Source: Paulownia fortunei (lineage: Eukaryota > Streptophyta > Magnoliopsida > Lamiales > Paulowniaceae). From it: a stretch of DNA of 64,000 bases. Within the stretch, counting starts at the first letter, position 1, and each line of letters begins with the position of its first letter. The position numbers and the translations under genes were made by a program. The stretch spans positions 682,001-746,000 of the forward strand of contig CM033115.1 in the NCBI GenBank assembly GCA_019321725.1, in the 5' to 3' direction. Below, piece after piece: positions 36,458 through 48,548 of the stretch. Under the pieces are notes generated by a model, which ran no database searches, was not told the DNA's origin, and worked only from the letters and a program-made list of their open reading frames with translations.

Positions 36458-37435
36458 TTAATTAATTGTTTTTTTATATGAGTTTATTCTTTTTTAAAGT
36501 GAATTTTTGTTTGGCTCAATCCATGTTATCCACTTAGGTATAATCTAAGTAGGGTTAGGGTTGTAAATCATTGTATTATAGTGATAATGTTATTATTTTA
36601 TTTTTTTGATATAATCCTGTACACATTGCACAATTGAGAAATTACCTACTTGGGCATGGCCCATCCCCTATTTTCTTTAAGTTATGATTTCCACAATGTA
36701 ACAAAAATTTTACAAGCAATATTTAACATAACTCATTTTGTTGGATGGAATTGATTCACTGAAATAGGTTATTATTGATAGTGTAAATTTATTCCACCAT
36801 ATGAGTACTCATAAATATACACGTAGCCATAAAGAATTCATAGAAAAGATTAGTAAAATTTTGTAATTTCTCAAAATCCCAATATATCTAATGGGATTTT
36901 CTTTTATTGAAATATGCTTTTATTTCCTTTATATATATTACTATATATGATCGAGGTGCAAGTAAATTGAGCCATATGTAGGCCAAATTTAAGCACATAA
37001 ACCCTACATAACCAACTTAAAGCGGTAAATTACTTTAAATTCAATTGCATACTCATATTTGTGTAAATTATATTGCATTTGATCAATAGGAAAGCTTGGA
37101 AAATATAATTTGGTGAAATTGACAAGATCGACCTCGAGTAGCGTACCTAAATTAGTCCCCACAAAATGCAACTAAATCTCAATATTGATATTTCATGTAT
37201 TTTATGGGAAAATAATTTTAGGAAATTGCATTCAAATTTTGGAAATTGACTTCTACAATGAAAATGAAAAGTAGAAAATTGTGATAATAAAAAGAAAAAG
37301 ATTGTAAAACCCACTGGGCTTAATGGAGTTCTTAGTGTTATTAAAGGAGGCCCAGTCCAACTCTCTCCTCTCTCTCTCTCTCTCAAAATCCCAAGCTCCC
37401 ATACACGAGCGGGAAAACATTCACAAAAATTTTTG

Positions 37436-37523
<88 letters not shown>

Positions 37524-37671
37524 ATTCTATCCGTCAATACATGCATATACTTACGTCCACAACCCACCAGTCAAATTCCCCCAATTTCCCAACCTAGATT
37601 TCTTGATATCGTAGCACTCTGCAAGAAAGAAGTATATCTGTAATGGAAGGTTTTGAGTTTATGTGCAAAAA
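36458..37671. other. Intergenic: PME2 3' flank and CAP-H2 promoter
   Basis: AT-rich spacer up to about 37200. It then becomes a pyrimidine-rich leader with CT/CA microsatellites immediately upstream of the CAP-H2 gene. No separate gene seen. Confidence 0.6.
37441..37521 (+). repeat. Compound (CT)n(CA)n microsatellite
   Basis: About 26 CT units run to 37492, followed by about 15 CA units to 37521. It ends 150 bases before the CAP-H2 ATG, so it probably lies in the promoter or 5' leader. A shorter CT run is at 37365-37384. Confidence 0.95.
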
Positions 37672-40600
37672 ATGAATAGCGATTGCGACAATCCTGAGTC
37701 TTCCTCCGGGAAATTTCTTCAAACAGTACGGCCTCTTCGCGACCTCGAATCGAATTGGACCGTCGATTTGGCGAAGAATTTGGAGGAATATTTGCTCAAA
37801 ATTTGCTCAGGGCAGATCTCCGACTACGAAGATGCAATATTCTCTGTAAATTTTGCCGAAGGTAAATAATTTGTTTAAAGAAAGTGTTTTTTTACGAGGG
37901 TGTCAATTTCCTTTTCTTTTTTTTTTTTGGGTTTTCTTGGACTTAATTATGAACTATTTTCGGTGTTCGGTGGAATTTGTAGCTGCTTTGCTGCTTCAGG
38001 GATCTGTGCAGGTGTATAGTAGGAAAGTGGAGTATTTGTATTCATTGGTTCTACATGCTTTGGATTTCATTTCCCAGAAAAGGTTTGATTTCTTGATTAT
38101 TTTTTTCTTATTCGATTGTGGATTTTGTTATATGGGTTTTGCAAGTGTAGCTCTCTGTTGTTGGATATGACGTTTCGTACTTAATATAGTGCTTTTTACT
38201 TTTACAGCTTGGCAAATCTTAATTTGTTTTTTGTTGCTTTATATGGTTAAAATATTTAAGCTTGAAGTGAGTAAGAATTATGATTATGAAATCCAATGAA
38301 TATTATTCAATTTATTAAGGAGTGAGAATCTTTCAATGTATTCACCCTTCCTAAGAATTTTGAGGGGGAGGGGTGGTAGGTGTTTTACTTGGAAAGATCA
38401 AAGATGATTAGCAGTGGTGCCACAAAAGTTTTTTAAACTTTTCTAAAATGTCCTTGGTGAATATGGATTAATTTTTTGGATATGGTTTGAAGCCTTCTGG
38501 TTGGTCATCCAACTGTAAATATCTATTGTGTAGCATCTAGGTATAGGAATCTCTTTGGAATCAAAATAAGCAGTGGCATGAGTTTGTTTGCTCAAGTATT
38601 ATATGGAACATGCCAAACTGACATAGATGGCTAAGCACAAAGAACTTGTTTGCTTTGTATTTCATCTTGTTTTGGAGAGCTGATGGGAGTAGATGATTCT
38701 CTTTGTTGAATTGCTTCAGAAAAGTGAATCAAAACTACATCTAAGTGATTGGATATGTGTTCTGGGCATTTCTTTAATGCTACAATAGGAAAAGTGTTTC
38801 TCGTTAAAAATCCTGCAAATGTTAACATTCGGTTCCTTTGGCGTGCAAGTTTCAAGCTCTGTGGGCAAATAGAATATTGTGATTTCCTGAGGTGTTGATG
38901 GATTTTGACAGCCGTTGATAGTTGTAATTTTCTTTGGGAGGTAAACAGTAATAGGAATGTTTAATATGAGGTTAAGAAATCTTAATGATAAAATGCATAT
39001 ACTTGGTCCATGTCCACTTACTTGGAAAATAGATTTGTAGAAGTACGAATTCTACTGTTTGCTGAAGGCCAATAACTAAAACATTATTGTGAATAAATAA
39101 CAACTTCACTTTAGCTATTTTGTAATCTTGTGGATTGGATACAATATGGAATATGTTTTGTCCTTTCTAGTAGGAAAATTATTGTTTAATATGCATTATT
39201 TGAACAGTCAAGAAGATCAAGCAGCAAGTGCGTCTGCTCGACCAGGAGCAACTGGTGCACATACTGCAAAAGATGAAGAGGATGATCCATTTTGGGGTTT
39301 AGATGATATACCTGGTAGGTTGTTTATGTCTTTGTACTTTGCAATTATGGTAGAGTATCACACAAGTTGAATGCATTGGATTAATTCATGTGGCAGTGGA
39401 AGCAAAGAATTTGCTGGATAGTGCAACATGTAGAGATGCGCCACCCAGTCATTTTGTGAGGCCCCCTTCAAATCTAGTTGTGCTTGAAGGTGAATGCTTA
39501 GATGCTGGTGGTGATGCTGGGGAGCTAGAGTCCTATTTGGTATGATAGGTTACTTGTGGTATTGTAGGAGAATTGCATATCCCTGAATAATAGCTAATTT
39601 TATTATTGCAGTTAGCCACGAGTGATCTTTACCGGGATTTCATCCTGCTGGACGCTTGTGATGCTGTTGCTGTTGACAATTTTCTTGATTCTAAAGCTGG
39701 CAAAGGGCCAAGTAATGTTTACTGGGGCAGCTCCGTAACTTCTAAAGGCCGCAAGAGCTTTCAGTCACCATCAAGACAATCTGGGGGAACTGGTCAAAAG
39801 TTGTCAGTTAAAAAGAAACAGGATGCTAATTTAAACCAGTCACCTTGTGTTGATCGTGTATTTGAACCTAATGACTGCAATATTGGGTGTTCTCCTCCTG
39901 CCTGTGATTTTCCTGCAGGCAGAAATGATGGAATGGGAGTGGGAGATGGGTATTCAGAACCTGGAGACTTGGACGACTCTGATAATGATGACGATCCATG
40001 GAAACCTTTGAATCCCCATGTACCAGGGAATTTGAAAATTAAACCTTATAAAAAAGGTTGTTCTGGATTTTTCTGCTTCATCTGATTTAAAGTCTGATGT
40101 ATTTTCCATGTAATGCCTTCTGATCTCAATGTTTCTCATGCAGTGAAAGCTAGTATGAGGCTAGAGGTTGGTTCCAGGAAACATCTTTCTTTAACTTCGG
40201 AATTCCCTCTTGCAAAACTTTGTGGTCCTATTAGCACCGAACTAACTGAAATATGGGAAGCAAAATTTGGTGGCTCAGAAAAACTTGGAAAACCACCATC
40301 TCTTCCACTTTATGAGAAGGTTGCTGCTTTGGTGATTACATTTGCATCTTAACTTCCTTTTCTTTCATAAACTAAACTGCTATTTGCAGCTGCGGCAATC
40401 ACTAGTTGTGGGGGAGACAAAAACAAATGATGCGTTCCATAATCGTGAAAATAATACTGAAGACAATGGATATGATAGTGGGGATCCAGATATTGGGCCA
40501 CCAGATTTTGACATGCCTGATAATACATTCAATAGTGAAGATGTGCCTCCATACCAGGAAAAGGTTTGGCTCATATATATAGACTCACTCAATGTAATCA

Positions 40601-41954
40601 AAGCAAAAACATTAGCAGCATGTCTTCACAAGCCACTCATACTTTTCACTTATGCAGCATGAAGATCCAGATGCTCATGCAAACCTTGAAGACCTTTGCC
40701 GGTCTCACTTGGTAAGAACATATTTTTCAGCTTTTCTCCATGGACATTAGATATTTCTGTTGAAAATTTTGAGCCATAGATCGAGATGTTATTTGTTGGA
40801 GGGATTAATTCTCAATGTTTATATGATCCCGACAGCTACTACTGTCCTGCTGCTACATGACAATAATTACAATAACAAAGACAGCGACATTGACAATACT
40901 GAGTTTGTGAAAGTTGTTTTGATGTCATACTTGCTTGTAAACCTGTTATTGTAGGATGCTCTTCTTGCTACCCTTGCTGAAAATGAGAAGCAGACAGAAT
41001 TGGCTACTCGAGTTTCTACATGGAAGCAAAGAATTGAGCAGAACTTGGAAGAACAAGTACATAATTTAACTCTTTTCGTCCATGGAAAATGTTCTCCCCC
41101 ACCCCTCCCCAAGTACTTCAGGTTTCACATTTTGTGTGATAATGGTAGCCATTTATGCCAGGATGCACGTCCACCATTTGACATTCACAAATATGGTGAA
41201 AGAGTTCTGGATAAGCTATCTGTGGAAGGAGATGGTGGAAACAATGCCTTGTCATTTGGAGATGTAGTCAAGGGTCAAGAGAAGCATGATGTTGCTAGAA
41301 CTTTTTCTGCTCTTCTGCAATTGGTAATCCTCCCATTGAAGAATTCTGACCCTTCTTTTCATTGTCAGGAGATAAGTTTGGAAACAATTGTTTCCAAACT
41401 ATACATTGCTCTGCAGCCTCATTGTTGTGCATTTAGCAGCCTTTTGAGGAATGGCTCTAGTTCCAAGAACAGTAGTACATATTTTAGCACTTCTGAGATT
41501 ATTTAAGTTACTGCAAGGGTCGGTCTTGTGAGGTGGGAAGTATTATGCAGCTTGGCATGGGTGAGTTGTATATTATTTTTCATATTTCTTGGTGCAGGTG
41601 AACAATGGAGACGTTGATCTGGTGAGAAGCAGCCCAAATATTACGTCAACTTGCCACTCAGATGTGAATCCGTTCTATGTGCGGCTGCTTACGAATGAGA
41701 GGAAAAAAGGAGTACTGCTTCAGTCATCTAAAAAGAGAGCTAAATCTCCTTTAGTGAAACATTATGCCAAAGTCAAAAGCAGCAAGGGGAAGGAGAATTG
41801 CCCTGGTGTTGATTCATCACCTCGACGATCTGCCTCAAGCTGCAGATTCTCTGTAAATCTGGGAAAGCCAAGCAGGGCTGGATGCACCCCTGAAGGCAAG
41901 AAGAGACGCAAATCCCGAATAGTTGCACCATTGGACATGCATTTTGCGGGATGA
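37672..41954 (+). CDS. CAPH2: Condensin-2 complex subunit H2 (CAP-H2)
   Basis: Predicted 669 aa in 11 exons: 37672-37861, 37983-38082, 39208-39314, 39397-39539, 39612-40056, 40144-40319, 40390-40563, 40658-40711, 40955-41056, 41162-41323, 41598-41954. It is the kleisin-type subunit of nuclear condensin II, which shapes chromosomes. The N-terminal domain (residues 10-100, [21 protein letters not shown]) is the part that contacts the SMC proteins. An acidic middle follows ([27 protein letters not shown]). The C-terminal domain contains [28 protein letters not shown] and a basic tail ([15 protein letters not shown]). The frame opens upstream only with GTG, so the ATG at 37672 is used. Arabidopsis CAP-H2 is of similar length. 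It converges on the ATL2 gene. Confidence 0.92.
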
Positions 41955-42553
41955 CGCATCCTGGTAGACAAGGCAAATCTATATGTTTCCAAGATGACCG
42001 ATTCCATTGTAATTTTAAAACCACCGACATAACCAAGTGAAAGATGATGTCTGTAACATTTGTTTCTCTATAACTCATTAGTCAGATGTAGTAGCATCTG
42101 GAGGTTCATTACAGTGTCGTAGGCCACGTAGAGGTTAGGTTGTCGTTGTTTATCCCTTGTGAAGAAGCAACATGAAGTTCTCAAAGTATTCTGAGAATTC
42201 ATCAATGTACGTTCTCAGGGACTCCTATATGGAGCAGTAATTTATTGAGGCTAGTTTTGGTTTCCAATTGTAAATAATGCAAATACTAATTGTGGGCTAC
42301 AAATTACTTGCAAGTAATTTCCGAATTAAAGAACAAAAAGAATATATATATATATATATCTCAGTGGGCTAAATACATTCATTCCATGTATCTGTATCTA
42401 TCTGGACCAAAAATACGGTCAACTGACAACTGCTGCCAGGAGGGATCTTATCCCCTCTCTTAGCCCGCCACGTGTACAAAACGACACGACAACTTCTGAC
42501 TCTCGCCCAATCTCGTTTTTACGACGGCTCAAAATTTCCGCAGAATGGTTCAT

Positions 42554-43411
42554 TCACCTCGGTGTGTGAACTCGAACCGGGTCACTCAGTCCACTCTCTA
42601 AATCCAACTCGGTGGCCCCGCGGCTGGTCCCTGCCCCATGCGGTGGCGCTTTGCCGCTACCAACCGGCGATTTCTTGCTCATGCTGAGTAATCTCTTTAA
42701 GGACAATAACCGAGTTCCAGGTGAAGTTTGAGTCAACTCGTTCTCTAACTCCAGCCTCGGCGGCGCCACCTCTATTCTCACCCCCATAATTCCACCATTG
42801 GCTTTCCTCCTCCCGCCCAACGACGTCGTATTAACATTCGCATTACCATTCACGTCCTCGTGCTGACACATGGCGCATAGTCCAGACCCCGAGCTCGAAC
42901 TCGGTTCTGATCCACTTACTTCCTCAGCCGCTTCCACCACCGTCGAAGACGGTTCGTTGCGGTTCTCTACCGGTTCGACAGGGGACCGGCAAAGGGGGCA
43001 AGTGGAGTGAGAATGGAACCACATGTTAATACACTCGATATGAAAAGAGTGGTTGCACTTCGGCAAGAGGCGTCCAACCTCGTTTTCTTCGAACTCAGAT
43101 AAGCACACGGCGCATTCCAACGGGGGCTGCTCCGCCGCCTTGGAAGAGTAAAGAAAGACCGGAAGGGAATTCAGGACCGCCGGTTCGAGGCCACGGTCCA
43201 CGGCGGAGGTACCGTGGTGGTTGTTCGCGTAGAGCACGATATGGGTCCGGGCGACGCGGCGTTGGCGGAGGTACCATCTGGCATAGATATGGAGACCCGC
43301 CAAGAAAAAGAAGAGGAAGAAGAGTGCAACAATGCCGGCGGTCAGCATTATTTTTTCACTAAAGGCGTACCCTTTTCCGGGCTGAGTTTCTACGGGGAAT
43401 TCTCGGTCCAT
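42554..43411 (-). CDS. ATL2: RING-H2 E3 ubiquitin ligase of the ATL family (ATL2-like)
   Basis: Intronless, 285 aa, as is usual for ATL genes. It transfers ubiquitin to unknown substrates; Arabidopsis ATL2 is an early elicitor-response gene. A single membrane segment lies at about residues 22-46 after the ATL2-like opening MDREFPVETQPGKGYAFS. A GLD-type motif (RGLEPAVLNSLPVF) follows, then a canonical RING-H2 finger from Cys100 to Cys141 with spacing CX2CX14CXHX2HX2CX10CX2C and the tryptophan that contacts E2. The tail is low-complexity and Ser/Pro-rich, with an LSMSKK-like segment resembling the ATL2 C-terminus. The frame opens upstream with TTG, so the ATG at 43411 is taken. Neighbours support orthology to ATL2. 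Confidence 0.92.
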   Translation of the reverse strand: MDREFPVETQPGKGYAFSEKIMLTAGIVALFFLFFFLAGLHIYARWYLRQRRVARTHIVLYANNHHGTSAVDRGLEPAVLNSLPVFLYSSKAAEQPPLECAVCLSEFEENEVGRLLPKCNHSFHIECINMWFHSHSTCPLCRSPVEPVENRNEPSSTVVEAAEEVSGSEPSSSSGSGLCAMCQHEDVNGNANVNTTSLGGRRKANGGIMGVRIEVAPPRLELENELTQTSPGTRLLSLKRLLSMSKKSPVGSGKAPPHGAGTSRGATELDLESGLSDPVRVHTPR

Positions 43412-44756
43412 ATTGCCCACCAATGAGGAGAAAAAGAAAGCTCCCTCTGGAAATTCAGAGGAAAAAACAGAAGAATGAATGAGAAAACAGGAAGGTGACG
43501 GAGATATATAAATATATATTATGTGAAGAAAATAGAGGGAAAAAATGAGGAAAGAAGACGAAGTTTCCTGATGGTTTCAGTGAAGAATGATGAGAAAAGA
43601 AGGTCAACGTTTTGGTCTTGAATGGAGTCCAACTTAAACTTCTAGCAGACGCCGTGGTTGAACGGGGAGTTGTCTGAAATGACGGAAAAGGGCATGAAGA
43701 GTTCATTTTGAATCCTTTATTTGAATTTGTGTATCATCCTATATTTGAATTTCTAATTCATATATATATATATGCTAAGTATATATAATTTATAATCAAG
43801 TATTTATTTAAAAAATATTTATATTCTCGACGAAATTATTATTTTTGGTGTTCTGTAAAATTTCCTTCTCGAATTTGGTGGGAATTAGTGGAAATTAAAA
43901 TTTTGGGAGGTTATGGAAATTTAAGAATTTTCTGAAAATGTGGAAATTAAAGGCCTTTTTCGCGACCATTTGGTGTTTTGGTTTTATTTCTATTTTATTA
44001 GTTACTTTCATGTTATGTTTGAGGGTATATAACACGTTGTTAGCATTCAAATAATTCAAAACATGGACCTCACAATTTATTTAGATGTGTAGTCATAATA
44101 CAGTCAGAATATATGAATATTAACTATCCAATCAAGTGCAGTATGTACAAGCGTGGAAATGACAAAGTATTACCTCCATCCTAAGTTGAAAATTGAGTCC
44201 AAAGATGTCTTCCAACTAGGTGTGCGATATGGACATTTACACACTAGAACCCCAGCAGACACATGCAATAACAATAGATGATTTATTTGAATTTCTTTGA
44301 AGACCAAACTCAGAAACAGAAGCAGACAAACAGTATGAAGCAAATTGTCAGATGTGAGTTCACCTTAACAAGATTCCTATCTCACATAATGAGCAACTGA
44401 AAATACAACTTCAGACCGAGTAAAGCATGTTTTTGCACAATTATTCAGCTGTAACAGATTTAGCACCTTTGAATGATATAACATTTGGAGCATCATTAAC
44501 TATAACATGCAAGAAATTTTCGTATCTCAATCACTGTATAGTGTGAGAAGAACGAATTCTCATTTCATGGTGGGATAAATTCCAGGGCTTTTCGAAGTCA
44601 TTACACATGCTTCATTATTTTCAAACTGTATATATTAAAAAAAAGACAAACAAACGAGAAAATGTTGACATTATCATTTCAAGTTTACAACCTTTAGCAG
44701 CCTGCTGCAACAAAATATAAGCCTTGAATGCTATAAGTATGGATGTGTTTAGCTCA
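43412..44756. other. Spacer: ATL2 promoter/leader and FAHD1 3' flank
   Basis: The first 300 bases (to about 43700) are the leader and promoter of the minus-strand ATL2 gene; TATATA-type motifs lie near 43503-43520 and 43755-43775. The rest is AT-rich 3' flank of FAHD1. No gene was seen. Confidence 0.5.
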
Positions 44757-47621
44757 TCAATGCCTCAATCTATGGCGTCTTTCAACATCAAAGTGCACAT
44801 CCAACAGACCTGTTATTCCAGCATCAATTTTTTGACCTATCTTAACAGGGCCAACACCTTTAGGAGTCCCTGCATAGGACGAAAATAACACCAGGGAACC
44901 TAAATGAGACAGTATAACTTAGAGGTACACCATAATTTGCTATAACATGAAAATCACTAAGAGTGCGCTGCATTGCTTTAAATTTAGTAATGTTAGTTAT
45001 TCGACAAATCAGTTCAGTTTTTGGCATTCTATCTTATAGTTGGATTAACAGAGATGGAGAAAGTTGTGTAGTGTTTTAAGCTGATTCAATCATGGGCTAC
45101 GGAAGCCATCATATCCTCCAATGTGCTTGATATGCAGCACCACCAAAAAAATAACTCAAATCATGTGGCACAGTCAAAGTTTTGTATTGAGACATAAATT
45201 TGCAAATGACATACAGAAAAGTATTTAAACAAAGCAGCAATCACGCTTGTCCTTACCTGTCAGAATGACATCACCCTCAAGAAGCGTAAAGATAGAACTG
45301 ATGTGGCTAATCAAGAATGGGATCTTAAATATCATATCACTAGTTGATCCTTTCTGCCGTATTTCTCCATCAACCTACAAAGGAAAAGGATTTATTGACA
45401 GAAGCAACAGAGGGTGAAGCATGTTAAGAATAGAGAACAAGTAGTACCTTTAACCACAGTTCTACATTGTGAGGGTCTGGCAGCATAGATGTGGGTAACT
45501 GCAGAATTACAGTTAAAAAACTTAAGGATAAAGCGTTTTAGAAGAAAGAAGTGCTAATAAATAGATGACTCAGAACAAAATTAAATTTTATAAAGTTGCT
45601 ACAAGTAAACTTAGAGGCAATTCATCCTTCAAGACCAAATATTTCTTCTTCTGCCACGAGTCTTTGAAAGTAAAACACTTGATTTTGTTCAATTTCAGAA
45701 AAAAGAAATCCATGATACAGCAAAGGACAAAACTTATCTTCTAGATGGCAATAGGGAGTGCGAGTAGGTTAAATCCTATATATGCAATAAGAAAACAGAA
45801 AATGGAGGTAGTTTTTTTTTTTTGAGTAAATGTTTCTACCTAAATATGAGTGAAGACAAGGAAGAGTGATGCTATTCCTTACATTCTATCAGATCCACCC
45901 TTGAATATAATTAGCACTATATATAAAGAAATGCAAGACAAAAGTACACTGAGTGAGTTCTTACAATAGAGCTGATTGGTGTGAAGGTATCTTGGCCTTT
46001 AGCTACAGACCACGGAAGCCCTGCAGACTTTAGCATAAAATTGAAAAGGTGAAAAAACTACAAGCATTTAAAAAGAATAAAGAAAAAGGAGAAGAAGAAA
46101 GATGGCCCACTAAAAGCAAAGCAAAATTTTAATGACATATGTGAAATAATATACAGAAAAAGATTATCCACTTTGAAATGGAGGGTGTTAGTGCACTTCT
46201 AAATTGCATAGTACTGATGCAGAATGGTTTACTATAAAATGTAACATTACACAAACCTTAGCAGTAGATTGGATCTCCCTTGCAGTCATATCCAAAGCAA
46301 GTGCATAACCTGGGACAAAAGAGTGTCAGCACCAAGAATTCGATGATGGGATAAATGGCTGACCTTCATCTTCAAGAAAAAATGATTGGAACTTTATGAC
46401 GCCTCAAGAATTTTGAAGAATGTAGCAAGAGATTGCTTTCCTTTTGTTTTAGCAAGAAGAACAAGACAGGGTAGGGGGGGTCATTTGGTGTGAAAACTTT
46501 AGCCAGCCATATTAAGAATATAACATGAAACTTGAAACAGACATCATGCAATCCAAAGGGTTTGTACTTTGGATATCCTAGAAGATCTTGAACAAGTAGA
46601 TCATTTCTTATTAGATGAATGAGCAATCAAATTATTTGATTGCAATATATGTAACTGGTTACAGCTTAATAATGTTGAACGGCATAGAATTGGAACACAA
46701 AACGAGTAATCAAATTATTTGATTGCAATACACATAACTAGTTACGGCTCAATAATGTCGGAAGCTATAGAAATATACCAAGAATTGGAATACAAAACGA
46801 CCATCAAATTCTTTGATTGTGATACACGTAATTGGTCACAGCTTAATAATGTTGGAAAGTAAAGAAATTTAGCAAAAATTGGAATGCTAAACAATATATA
46901 GACCATAATATCTTACTCGCAATATGCTCAATGAATAAAATTCAACAACCAACAAGCTGACTGAATCTTGATTTAATTGCCTCTAAAAGCTTTCAATAGC
47001 TTGAAGATGAGCTAATGGGAGAACAGCTCCACAAATATCAAGCCCATTTTGCATAGTGAAAAATTCCTACTTTCTGATGAGCAATGAACTCAGCTTTATA
47101 CACAAATACTTATAGTCTGTTAGCTACAGTCCACTAGAACTCAGCTTATATATATGTATGTACGCATAATACCTCCAACGTAGTCCATGGCCGTGGCTTC
47201 TGGCACGTCGCGAGCGCGTTGACCGATGACCACCGCCAGCTCAACCTCGTGATCCAGCGCCTCTAGCGGCTCCGGCACCTCAATTTTACCGCCGTTCTCC
47301 AGATACGACGACGTCGGCTTCAGAAACAGCACCGGCTCCTTCAGAAAAAAACATCAAATCAAATTAAATAATTCAAACATTTTGCATAAAAATGCAAATA
47401 AATTCGACACATACTTTAGGTACGGCATTTCCAAGTTCTTTCGCGTGCGCGGCGTAGTTTCGGCCGACGGCGATGATTTTGGTTCCGACTGCCAGAAGCT
47501 TCTGGTACGCCGATGCTGACGTGGCCATTTTCGGGGATTTTGAGGCTGTTTTAGTGGTTTTATTACTCGCGAAGAGTGTGTTACAGAGCGGTGGCGATAG
47601 TCTGAGGATCGAAGCAGACAT
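44757..47621 (-). CDS. FAHD1: Acylpyruvase FAHD1-like (fumarylacetoacetate hydrolase family)
   Basis: Predicted 256 aa in seven exons, in transcript order: 47621-47415, 47338-47173, 46309-46257, 46027-45965, 45498-45448, 45374-45257, 44869-44757. Known homologues cleave acylpyruvates or decarboxylate oxaloacetate in mitochondria. The metal site is intact: [10 protein letters not shown] supplies Glu100 and Glu102 and [11 protein letters not shown] supplies Asp131. The [26 protein letters not shown] and [20 protein letters not shown] motifs are all present. The chosen ATG at 47621 adds 31 residues rich in Ser, Thr, Lys and Arg with no acidic residue, a credible mitochondrial presequence. A second in-frame ATG at 47528 gives the 225-aa form typical of shorter plant homologues. 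Intron 2 carries tandem repeats. Confidence 0.92.
46624..46895 (+). repeat. Three degenerate tandem repeats in FAHD1 intron 2
   Basis: Units of about 83-95 bp start near 46624, 46707 and 46802. Each begins with ATCAAATTATTTGATTG (nearly palindromic), then a GTAACTGGTTACAGCTTAATAATG-like part and ends GAATTGGAA.ACAAAACGA. No coding content. Confidence 0.8.
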
Positions 47622-48548
47622 ATATGTATCGGCCTGTATGCATAGGTTTAGAGAGAGAGAGAGAGAGAAAGAATTCAACAAGTGTTGTACCGTTCGCAAG
47701 ATTACTTGTACGTTCTATCCGAACAAAGAGTTGCCTTTTTGGGAATAATTTTCCAACGTCGACTTCAATTGATGTTGTGCCTTTCGCTTGAAACATGGTA
47801 CATTTCGGAAAGGCCTGTTTGGGAGTAATATTTTCTGTCCATTACCCAACGATGTTGTGCATTTCGAATGACTTCTTGTACGTTGAAATTCATTCAATAT
47901 TTTTTTAAATAATCTTTTATTATTATTTTTTTTCAAAATAAAAATGAAACGAAAAAAAGCAAAGATAAAATTTTCAGCCAATTAGTATTGTATAGGCATA
48001 ATAATTATTAACATATTTAGAAAAATAAATAAATAAGATAAATTTGTAGTGTGGTGATTATTTTTTTGATATATGAAAAATGATAATTAACTTCTCTCAC
48101 TAATTTTTTATTGATGAATATATAATGATTAATTTCTTTGAAGTATTTGATTGAATAGAAAATTTTGCTTGCGATATAAATAATATATTAAAGACGTTCA
48201 TTATATTAGAAATATAATGTATTATAATTAAAAAATATGTTCAAAAATTGAAAAAAAAAACTACAGGAAGGAGAATAATAAACAGAGAAGAAAAGAACCC
48301 TGGATTATGGTGCGCCGCTTTCTGCGAATCTCTCTCTCTCTCCCTAACACGCACAAAGTACACACAGATAGATTCTCCTATACGCAGCTATCTTGCTAGA
48401 ACCCCTTTTATTTAAGCTCACGATTGTGTATGTACGTATATATTTATATATATATACACACACACATAAAGGCATAGCAGGCTCCTCCAAATTGCTGGGA
48501 CTGAGCGATTTCTTGCAATTTTTTGCTTTTTTTTTTCTTGGAAGGAAA
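47622..48548. promoter_or_regulatory. Divergent promoter region of FAHD1 and PYRD
   Basis: The two genes face away from each other across about 930 bases. The FAHD1 side has a GA repeat at 47650-47669, within its probable leader. The PYRD side has a CT-rich patch at 48328-48344 and a TATATATATA-type motif near 48436-48455, about 100 bases before its ATG. The middle (47880-48270) is AT-rich. Whether regulation is shared cannot be told from sequence. Confidence 0.5.
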
